A stretch of 64,000 bases of DNA, taken from Nostoc mirabile CHAB5784. Lineage in GTDB: Bacteria; Cyanobacteriota; Cyanobacteriia; Cyanobacteriales; Nostocaceae. Where the stretch lies: assembly GCF_020829645.1 (NCBI RefSeq), contig NZ_JAIVFS010000002.1, positions 1 to 64,000 of the forward strand, given 5' to 3'. The position numbers were made by a program, and so were the translations under genes. Under the pieces are notes generated by a model. That model saw nothing but the letters and a program-made list of their open reading frames with translations, searched no databases and was not told the origin of the DNA. Of this stretch, positions 35,527-42,642 are shown piece by piece. Position 1 is the first letter of the stretch. Every line of letters starts with the position of its first letter.

Positions 35527-35925
35527 TTACCACAAGGCGCGAATTGGTTCGTTGCCTTGATTTGTATCGCCAGATGGCGTATTTGTTTGTGAAGAATCTG
35601 TATTGCCGTCTGTTGTAGTGTCAGCAGGTGATGTTGAGTCATCAGAAGGATTCTGGGCAACGCTGCTCCTGTTGTCAGGTCTTGGGGCTACAATAGTGCG
35701 CCTGTTTTGGTTTGTTTCGGTTGTTTCATTTCCTTCAGTTGCAGTTTCTTCATTCTTGCTGCCAGCACTGCTATTAACATTGATATTAGCTGGGAGGACT
35801 TGTGATTTTTTGTCACTGGGATTGTTAGCGGTTTGTACGCCCATCGGAAAGTTGATGCCCAGTAATGTACCAAGCAGAATGGCCAAACCTCCAGCCATTA
35901 AAATTAAGGGTGTCCATCTACCCAT
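35527..35925 (-). CDS. Single-pass protein with low-complexity tail, unknown
   Basis: The 132 residues comprise one N-terminal hydrophobic helix (TPLILMAGGLAILLGTLLGI) followed by a disordered, N/T/S/D-rich region (ATEGNETTETNQNRR, NTDSSQTNTPSGDTNQGNE). It is probably anchored in the membrane with the tail outside. It shares orientation with the ferredoxin gene, 16 bp upstream, and may be cotranscribed. No family is recognised, though proteins of this style sit next to this ferredoxin gene in related genomes as I recall. Confidence 0.55.
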   Translation of the reverse strand: MGRWTPLILMAGGLAILLGTLLGINFPMGVQTANNPSDKKSQVLPANINVNSSAGSKNEETATEGNETTETNQNRRTIVAPRPDNRSSVAQNPSDDSTSPADTTTDGNTDSSQTNTPSGDTNQGNEPIRALW

Positions 35926-35941
35926 CTTGTCTTACTCCTTT

Positions 35942-36280
35942 TTAACCTTTTGGTGTCCACACTATTCGAGAACCTTGTCCCCAAAATCCATCAAACTTTG
36001 TCACTTTCACATCGCCTAAAACCAGGTTTGGCAGTTTCTTACGCAAGTCTGTTGTAGGAGAATGGGGAGGAAACGAACGCCGTGCTCGATCACGCCAATT
36101 CGCTGCTGATACTTTACCCTCTACCTTAACCGCGCAGGTTCCGCAACTGCCAATGCCCCGACAGTTTATTACCTTAGCACCGTCATTGTAGAGGTCAATA
36201 CCATTTTGCAGCAAAATTGTTCGGAGATTGCTTTTGCTTACGCACTCAACTGTTTTACCTTGAGCTAGTACCTTAGGCAT
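35942..36280 (-). CDS. 2Fe-2S ferredoxin-like protein missing its fourth cysteine
   Basis: A plant-type 2Fe-2S protein with INCRGIGSCGTCAVKVEG (cysteine spacing C-x4-C-x2-C). Family members continue with a fourth cysteine in a CQT motif before VLGDVxVTKxDGFWGQG. Here the frame reads DLRKKLPNLVLGDVKV, with no cysteine. The missing CQT is present one frame over (36025-36033), so two compensating small indels appear to have removed it. Start at ATG 36280 is preferred because the family begins MPKVLAQGKT; an in-frame ATG at 36322 adds 14 residues. Function, if any remains, is electron transfer. Confidence 0.8.
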   Translation of the reverse strand: MPKVLAQGKTVECVSKSNLRTILLQNGIDLYNDGAKVINCRGIGSCGTCAVKVEGKVSAANWRDRARRSFPPHSPTTDLRKKLPNLVLGDVKVTKFDGFWGQGSRIVWTPKG

Positions 36281-36355
36281 TTTTAAATTGCCAAACTGGC
36301 GTTTTGTTGTATATTGACACATTGCCTCGAAAGTTGTCTCGTCGGTCCCAGTTTT

Positions 36356-38047
36356 ATGACCACAAATTCTTCACCTCAACTTTGGCTCTATGACACTACA
36401 TTACGAGATGGCACTCAGCGCGAGGGGCTATCAGTATCGATAGAAGATAAGTTACGCATTGCTCGTAGACTTGATCAACTGGGAATTCCCTTTATTGAAG
36501 GCGGTTGGCCTGGTGCCAATCCCAAGGATGTACAATTTTTCTGGCAACTCCAAGAAGATCCACTAAAACTTGCTGAAATTGTGGCTTTTTGTTCGACTCG
36601 ACGCCCCAATTCCACTGCCGCAACCGAACCGATGCTACAGGATATTTTGGCTGCGGGAACTCGCTGGGTAACGATTTTTGGCAAGTCTTGGGATTTACAT
36701 GTCACAACCAGCCTCAAGACGACATTAGAAGAAAATTTGGCAATGATCCGCGACACGATTGAGTACCTCCGTTCTCAAGGGCGTCGCATTATCTACGATG
36801 CCGAACATTGGTTTGATGGTTACAAGCACAATCCAGATTATGCTTTACAGACATTAGAGGCTGCGATCGCATCTGGTGCTGAATGGCTAGTCCTTTGTGA
36901 TACCAATGGTGGCACTTTACCCCATGAAATTAGCCAAATTGTTCAAGATGTGGTAAGAGTGACTGGGGAATGGGGAATGGGGAATGGGGAATGGGGAATG
37001 GGGAAAGATTCTTCCCAATCACCAATGCCCAATGCCCAATGCCCAATGCCCCAAATTGGAATTCATACTCATAACGATTCGGAAATGGCGGTTGCTAACG
37101 CAATAGCCGCCGTGATGGCAGGGGCAAAGATGGTACAGGGGACAATTAACGGTTACGGTGAACGTTGCGGTAATGCTAACCTCTGTTCGTTAATTCCCAA
37201 TTTACAACTGAAACTGGGTTACAGTTGTATCACAGAAGACCAGCTAACACAACTTACAGAAGCTAGTCATTTTGTTAGCGAGGTGGTCAACCTCGCGCCA
37301 GATGAACACGCTCCCTTTGTAGGACTTTCGGCTTTTGCCCACAAGGGCGGTATTCATGTATCAGCAGTGGAACGTAATCCCCTGACTTACGAACATATTC
37401 AGCCGGAACAAGTCGGGAATCATCGCCGCATTGTGATTTCTGAACAGTCTGGACTTAGCAATGTTTTAGCTAAAGCCCGCAGTTTTGGCATTGACCTGGA
37501 TCAACTCAAAGCTGAAGCCAAGCAAATTCTCCAGCGCCTCAAAGATTTGGAGAGTGAAGGATTTCAATTTGAAGCAGCAGAGGCCAGTTTTGCGCTACTG
37601 ATGCACGAAGCTTTGGGAGGTCGCCAGAAGTTTTTTGAAGTCAAAGGTTTTCAAGTCCACTGTGACTTGATTGAGGGGAAAGAAACTAGCAACGCCTTAG
37701 CCACGGTTAAACTCGCTGTTGACGGCAAAAATATTCTAGAGGCGGCGGAAGGTAACGGCCCCGTGGCAGCTTTGGATGCGGCTTTACGCAAGGCTTTGGT
37801 GAATTTTTATCCCCAAATCGCAACCTTTGATTTAACAGATTACAAAGTGCGGATTCTCAACGGACATACGGGCACTGCGGCGAAAACCCGTGTCTTGGTA
37901 GAGTCGGGCAATGGTCGTCAACGCTGGACGACGGTAGGCGTTTCCACCAATATTTTGGAAGCTTCTTATCAAGCTGTGGTGGAAGGCTTGGAATATGGTT
38001 TGTTATTGCACTCCCAAGCGGAAGCGGCGGTGAAAGCCTCTAGTTGA
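36356..38047 (+). CDS. cimA: (R)-citramalate synthase
   Basis: CimA condenses pyruvate and acetyl-CoA to citramalate, the threonine-independent entry to isoleucine. Motifs: LYDTTLRDGTQREG at the N-terminus, the metal-site IHTHNDSEMAVANAI, GTINGYGERCGNANLCSL, and a C-terminal LeuA-type allosteric domain (from about residue 410). I start at ATG 36356; an upstream in-frame TTG (36314) overlaps the divergent ferredoxin leader. Residues about 203-231 ([20 protein letters not shown]) are an STRR insertion just before the conserved HTHND motif. The downstream hairpin at 38093 probably ends the transcript. Confidence 0.95.
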   Translation: MTTNSSPQLWLYDTTLRDGTQREGLSVSIEDKLRIARRLDQLGIPFIEGGWPGANPKDVQFFWQLQEDPLKLAEIVAFCSTRRPNSTAATEPMLQDILAAGTRWVTIFGKSWDLHVTTSLKTTLEENLAMIRDTIEYLRSQGRRIIYDAEHWFDGYKHNPDYALQTLEAAIASGAEWLVLCDTNGGTLPHEISQIVQDVVRVTGEWGMGNGEWGMGKDSSQSPMPNAQCPMPQIGIHTHNDSEMAVANAIAAVMAGAKMVQGTINGYGERCGNANLCSLIPNLQLKLGYSCITEDQLTQLTEASHFVSEVVNLAPDEHAPFVGLSAFAHKGGIHVSAVERNPLTYEHIQPEQVGNHRRIVISEQSGLSNVLAKARSFGIDLDQLKAEAKQILQRLKDLESEGFQFEAAEASFALLMHEALGGRQKFFEVKGFQVHCDLIEGKETSNALATVKLAVDGKNILEAAEGNGPVAALDAALRKALVNFYPQIATFDLTDYKVRILNGHTGTAAKTRVLVESGNGRQRWTTVGVSTNILEASYQAVVEGLEYGLLLHSQAEAAVKASS

Positions 38048-38092
38048 CAAAATAAGCTATGTAGTGTAAGAAAAGTTTACGCTTTTCGATGA

Positions 38093-38130
38093 GGAGGGGA
38101 AGCGATCGCACTTTGGCGATCGCTTCCTCC
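38093..38130 (+). terminator. HIP1-containing hairpin after cimA
   Basis: GGGGAAGCGATCGC and GCGATCGCTTCCTC pair across a six-base loop, 46 bp after the cimA stop. The stem is long but there is no marked T-tract, so it may be a stabiliser instead. Confidence 0.5.
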
Positions 38131-38205
38131 GATCAAATAATACTTACCTAAATTCGACGGCTCATATAATATCCGGCTAAGGAGCGGTCAAAAAATAACT
38201 GAAGC

Positions 38206-38454
38206 TTACTTTTTTACGTTGCTCCTTTCTACATCGCGCCAAGCAACCCATGTGTTAACCCCAACAGGCTCTCCACCCCCTGTAGAAATATCTCCCCCAA
38301 GATAAATACCGTATGGCATTTTTACAGAAGGTCGTTTGCTATCAAGGTTTTCAAGAGGATCATTATAGATATTAATGCCCTTGCTTAGGAATGGATCGGT
38401 TTCGCTTATATATTCTTTTTGGGCACTATTGGTATAATACATTGTGATGTTCAT
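38206..38454 (-). CDS. Hypothetical small protein
   Basis: The 82-residue soluble protein begins MNITMYYTNSAQKEYISETD; its middle is polar and its C-terminus is glycine-rich, then tryptophan-containing (GIYLGGDISTGGGEPVGVNT, WVAWRDVERSNVKK). No family is recognised. It lies 72 bp downstream of the large TPR gene on the same strand, so it may be cotranscribed with it. Codon use looks ordinary. Confidence 0.5.
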   Translation of the reverse strand: MNITMYYTNSAQKEYISETDPFLSKGINIYNDPLENLDSKRPSVKMPYGIYLGGDISTGGGEPVGVNTWVAWRDVERSNVKK

Positions 38455-38526
38455 GACTAAAAATCTTCGCTTTTCATTGCAAATTGAATATACCTAAATG
38501 ACTCTAGGCTTTCTTTGGAAGTGACT

Positions 38527-41500
38527 CTAGGCTTTCTTTGGAAGTGTCTCTAAAAATCCAGAAACTTCTTCTTTGAGTTGGTTAATCTCTAAGAGGGAGC
38601 TAGATATAGAAGATTCTAAATATTCATTTATTATTCTCTGAGATTCCAACGCCTTTTCTTCTGCTTTGTCTATATTGTCAGTAATATAATATGCTACTGC
38701 TAAATTGAAGAAGGTTTCGGGTCTTTTATCTTCTAGCTCAATTGCTATTTTATAATTTTTAATGGACTCTTGATAATCCTGTTTGATATCTGTATTATCC
38801 GCAGTCATTTCTGTACTCTTATGCGCCCGTCGAAAATAAACTTCAGCTAGATTTGCGTAGACTATATCATATTTAGCTCCTTTCTCAATCGCTTCTTCGT
38901 AGTAATGAATAGCTTCGTCGTATTTTCCTTCAAATATCTTGAGATACCCATAGTGAACATAAGTGATAGCAAGCTGTGGAGAAAGTTCAATTGCTCTATC
39001 AAAATCACGACTAGCTTGCTTGGCATATTCTGAGGAATAATTTAACTTTTGCTCTTTCGCATCCTTACTCAATTTTACATAGACAAACCCTCGTCGCGCA
39101 TAGTATAGTGCGGGATTATAATAGTGTGGTGCGGGATTTTCAGCGCTATTTTCAGCGCTAAAAGCAATAGCTTGACTAAATTTTTCAACCGCCTCTTGAT
39201 AATGCCCTGTGTTAAGCAATACTAATCCCCAAGTTGCCCATAGTGCAGCCGGACGATAGCCTAATAGATACGCTCGTTGCAGATCAAAAGATGCTTCTAT
39301 AAAATCCTTTTCTGAAGTTCCTAGAGTGTTTGTAATTGTTCCTCGATTGTAGTAAGCAGTAGCAAGGCTATCATTATACCGTAAAGCTATTTCAAGATTT
39401 TTTAAGGCTGCAACTAAGTTACGTTGCTCCATGTAAGCCACTGCACGATTATTAAATGCAACTGCATTAGAAGGCACTATTTCGATAGCAGATGTGTTAT
39501 CAGAAATAGCCTTTTGATAGTAATTTTGAGCTTTGGTGTAGTAAGATCGAATTTCATCGGGCAATGTTGTGATTTTGCTTCGTAATTGATTGATTTCATT
39601 GGGTGTACTTCCCTGTACATTTTCATTTTGCTTCTGTTCGAGCGTAACTTCTTTCTCCTTTTGCTTCTGTTCGAGCGTAACTTCTTTCTCCTTCTGTTTT
39701 CCCTTATCTCTTTCTTGATTTCCCAAAGCGATATATATCAAACTACGTCCAATATAAGCCCTAACTTGAAGGTCAATCTTTAAAGAGCTTTCATAAGCGT
39801 TTAAAGCATCATTTAATTTATCGAGCATATAATACCCTATGCCCAATTTTACCCATGCCTCAGCAGTTGAACGAGTTGGGGGGCTGAATAGCAATTTAGC
39901 AGAAATTCTACTAACTTCATTTTCAATTACCTGCTTTTCCTGCGAAGTTAAGCTTTTTCCATAATTATCTCTGATAATATCAACAACTTTGCCACCAAAA
40001 CCTATAGAGCGTATTATTTCCTTTGCACTCTGATTTGCTTGCTCACGTGTAATATTTTCAAGATTCTTATAATACTCCTGAATACGCACATAATTAGGAT
40101 AATTTGAGTAATCACAAAGACGTTCTAATTCTGTTAAGCTAAATCCTAATGCAAGTAAAAGTTTATTATAATCTTCTTGAAGCGAATTTTTACTCAGTGT
40201 TGTTTTAATGTGAGAATTGATTTCATGCAAAACATCTAATTGCTTGTCTTTCTCATCTTTTTGATTTTGTTTAGTTTCATTTTTAATATCTTGATTATAA
40301 TTATTTATATTTTCTCGTTTCACTTCTGCTTCGGATACTTTTACTTTTATTTGGTTGAGTAGAGTATATAACTCGTGATATGTTTTAATTTGAAACGCAA
40401 TAAATTTTTCAGTTGTTGCTCCTGCTTTCATATGTAAGATTGCCTGATCAATCCAATTGATTACTTGCATAGTATCAAATTGGGTAGTTAGAAGCAGTTT
40501 GGAAATATCAGCAGTCGCTAAACTCTGAGCGTCATCGATTCCCAATTCCTCTAATCGGGATTGATGCCATTCATTGATACCTAAAATTTTCCTCAAAGGA
40601 AGCTCGCTGTATTGATAAAGTGTTGGTTCTCGAAAAGCACGTTTACCAACAAGAACAATCCAGCGTAAACCTTGTTCTGGGAAAAATCCGATAAGAAAAG
40701 CTAATATCTGCCACGGAAGAAGTTTTTCTGGATCAGGTGCTGTGCTGTTGTCATTTGATTTATCTTGATCAGTTGTCTGTGGTTCGGAAGATTGATTTTC
40801 TTGTTGCCTGCCGTTAGATGCCTTCGTATTGCTTGCAGATTCTTGGGACTTTTCCGACGGTGTAAGATGTCCTGATTTAATTAATAAACCCATTCCCAAG
40901 GCTATTGCTCCAGAAACTAGAATACGTAGGACGATGGTGGCATAAACTTGAGGTTGTAGATCAAAGGTATTATAACGGCGTATTACAAGCCGAATTCCAA
41001 ACAAATAAGCTCCTAAAAAAGCATAAAAAATTATTTCTAATTGAGTGCTTTGAGTGCTAGTCAACAAATTTATAATTTTAGGATTTCGTTCTATTTTAAC
41101 GAGATAATAAATTGTAAAAACAAGTGTTGATATTGAGGTTAGCAGGAGTATAAAAGTTCCAAACTGAATTGGATCGTAAACTGTTTTATATATCTTATCA
41201 AAGTTATTATATTCTTCTTCAGTCACTAAGCCTAAGAGCTTTAAATCATTTTTAATCCGTTCAGATTGAGTTCGTTCTCTTCTATAAAATAGATAAGCAA
41301 AATATGAAACAGGAAATATTCCTATTAGCGCTACTATTGTAACTAAAAAACTTATATAAAAAGGAAGATTCTCAATATCAATATTCCTCTTCGTCAGAGA
41401 AAAAATTATTGCAAGGCTCAAAATAAAAATCCAAAGTATTGTAGACGCAACAACGATAGCATTGTATGCAAAAACAAAATAGACAAATAACACCTTTTGT

Positions 41501-41577
41501 ATCTTTTTGAAAAAATTCCATATCTTTTTAAGTAGGTTAAGTGCGGGGTTCTTTCGTGGAAATTGGGAGTTTGACAT
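38527..41577 (-). CDS. Large membrane protein with C-terminal TPR array, unknown
   Basis: The protein has 1016 residues. Four or more hydrophobic helices fill about 25-235 (VLFVYFVFAYNAIVVASTIL; IEIIFYAFLGAYLFGIRLVI-like). A polar S/N/Q-rich segment follows, then a helical region with ELGIDDAQSLATADI (hairpin-like), a coiled coil with many K and E, and TPR units from about 580 to 990 (NNRAVAYMEQRNLVAALKNL, AITYVHYGYLKIFEGKYDEA). Residues about 630-655 contain a duplicated 11-residue unit KEKEVTLEQKQ (33-bp DNA repeat). It is likely a membrane-anchored scaffold. The 3' end is itself tandemly duplicated over 23 bp. Confidence 0.7.
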   Translation of the reverse strand: MSNSQFPRKNPALNLLKKIWNFFKKIQKVLFVYFVFAYNAIVVASTILWIFILSLAIIFSLTKRNIDIENLPFYISFLVTIVALIGIFPVSYFAYLFYRRERTQSERIKNDLKLLGLVTEEEYNNFDKIYKTVYDPIQFGTFILLLTSISTLVFTIYYLVKIERNPKIINLLTSTQSTQLEIIFYAFLGAYLFGIRLVIRRYNTFDLQPQVYATIVLRILVSGAIALGMGLLIKSGHLTPSEKSQESASNTKASNGRQQENQSSEPQTTDQDKSNDNSTAPDPEKLLPWQILAFLIGFFPEQGLRWIVLVGKRAFREPTLYQYSELPLRKILGINEWHQSRLEELGIDDAQSLATADISKLLLTTQFDTMQVINWIDQAILHMKAGATTEKFIAFQIKTYHELYTLLNQIKVKVSEAEVKRENINNYNQDIKNETKQNQKDEKDKQLDVLHEINSHIKTTLSKNSLQEDYNKLLLALGFSLTELERLCDYSNYPNYVRIQEYYKNLENITREQANQSAKEIIRSIGFGGKVVDIIRDNYGKSLTSQEKQVIENEVSRISAKLLFSPPTRSTAEAWVKLGIGYYMLDKLNDALNAYESSLKIDLQVRAYIGRSLIYIALGNQERDKGKQKEKEVTLEQKQKEKEVTLEQKQNENVQGSTPNEINQLRSKITTLPDEIRSYYTKAQNYYQKAISDNTSAIEIVPSNAVAFNNRAVAYMEQRNLVAALKNLEIALRYNDSLATAYYNRGTITNTLGTSEKDFIEASFDLQRAYLLGYRPAALWATWGLVLLNTGHYQEAVEKFSQAIAFSAENSAENPAPHYYNPALYYARRGFVYVKLSKDAKEQKLNYSSEYAKQASRDFDRAIELSPQLAITYVHYGYLKIFEGKYDEAIHYYEEAIEKGAKYDIVYANLAEVYFRRAHKSTEMTADNTDIKQDYQESIKNYKIAIELEDKRPETFFNLAVAYYITDNIDKAEEKALESQRIINEYLESSISSSLLEINQLKEEVSGFLETLPKKA

Positions 41578-41884
41578 AGATATTATATTGAATTACAAAA
41601 TATTACTATGTAGCATTAAATGCTAAATAATACATAATGCTATGTTGATTTTTTCATAACATTAATATGTGACACAAGATGAATTGATCAGAATCCGGAA
41701 AAAAGCTTTACGAATTTCGTAGGTGAGTAGGCATGGGTTTTTAGACCACAAAAAAGCCTCATTTTTCTTCTTAAGTAAAAAAATAAAGCTTGGCTTAATA
41801 GACATTTGCCGGAGGTGATCTAAGGAGAATAAGCTGAAATGGTTTAGCTAAAATCCTTTTCCAACCCATCGAACTCAATTTAAA

Positions 41885-41912
41885 AAAGGTAAAAGTAATT
41901 ACTTTTACCTTT
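41885..41912. terminator. 28-bp palindrome, possible terminator
   Basis: AAAGGTAAAAGTAATTACTT continues symmetrically to TTACCTTT at 41912, without mismatch. It lies between a divergent promoter region and a MITE, about 300 bp upstream of the large TPR gene, so it does not clearly end any transcript. Confidence 0.4.
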
Positions 41913-41945
41913 CACCTTTTTCCTGATTAGTGCCCAGTGCTGATA

Positions 41946-42081
41946 CAATACGGTTCGGTTAAGCCCAAAAAATAAAAATGTGTAGGTTGGGTTGAGGAAC
42001 GAAACCCAACATATTGCAGGGTTTGTTGGGTAACACGAATGTTCAACCCAACCTACAAATATTCTTAACCGAACCGTATTG
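41946..42081. mobile_element. CAATAC-family MITE (136 bp) with perfect 10-bp target duplication
   Basis: The ends are perfect inverted repeats of a divergent subtype: CAATACGGTTCGGTTAAG and CTTAACCGAACCGTATTG. AGTGCTGATA flanks both sides (41936-41945 and 42082-42091). The interior is the AGGTTGGGTTGAGG dyad, read in the orientation opposite to 8164-8300. Confidence 0.88.
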
Positions 42082-42248
42082 AGTGCTGATATGGTTAAGT
42101 TAGTGGCTTCTATGCCGTAAATGCAAAAATAGCAACCCAATTGCCAATTCCAGACATGTTACTCCTATACCTAAAATGCGATCGCCAATATTTAGGTCTG
42201 CACCTAAAAATCTAATGCTGCGACAAAAACTTCATTTTATGCAAGGTT

Positions 42249-42482
42249 TTAGGAGAACTTTTCCCAAGATTGGGCAACTAATTGGCTCAACCAGCGACGT
42301 TGTTGCTGATCCAGCAATGGATCTTCCGCTAGCAACTGAGCGGTTAATTCTTCCAAAGATTGACCCTGAGCGCGGACAATTTTAATTACTCCAGCGATCG
42401 CACTGGCAACTAGTTCTTCATCAATCGGCTGTTGTCGTAGGGCAAAAATTTCCTGGGGACTATCTGGAATGGGATAATTCAT
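42249..42482 (-). CDS. Small conserved protein, unknown
   Basis: The 77-residue helical protein is MNYPIPDSPQEIFALRQQPI then DEELVASAIAGVIKIVRAQG and a leucine-rich C-terminus (SLEELTAQLLAEDPLLDQQQ, RRWLSQLVAQSWEKFS). There is no membrane segment. It is divergent from the CruA/CruP-like gene (160 bp apart). It resembles short cyanobacterial proteins I cannot name. Confidence 0.6.
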   Translation of the reverse strand: MNYPIPDSPQEIFALRQQPIDEELVASAIAGVIKIVRAQGQSLEELTAQLLAEDPLLDQQQRRWLSQLVAQSWEKFS

Positions 42483-42642
42483 GGCGTGGGTTTACAGAAA
42501 TACAAAATGTACAATAAATTTGACAAATTCTTAAAATTTCTTCACTGAATCTTTACGAAAGTAATAGGGCGGAGTTTACCTTACTTTGTGCCTTCATAAA
42601 ATCTGTCTTAGTGAGTAGATTGATCGGAGATGTCAGGAAACG

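Noticed and set aside
35421..35527. TPP riboswitch upstream of thiO-thiG
   Set aside because: The leader is heptamer repeat and lacks the conserved CUGAGA and ACCUGAUCUGG-like elements of the TPP aptamer.
41880..42140. 86-residue minus frame
   Set aside because: It is translated MITE sequence; the peptide RLRIFVGWVE also appears in the frame over 28062-28199.
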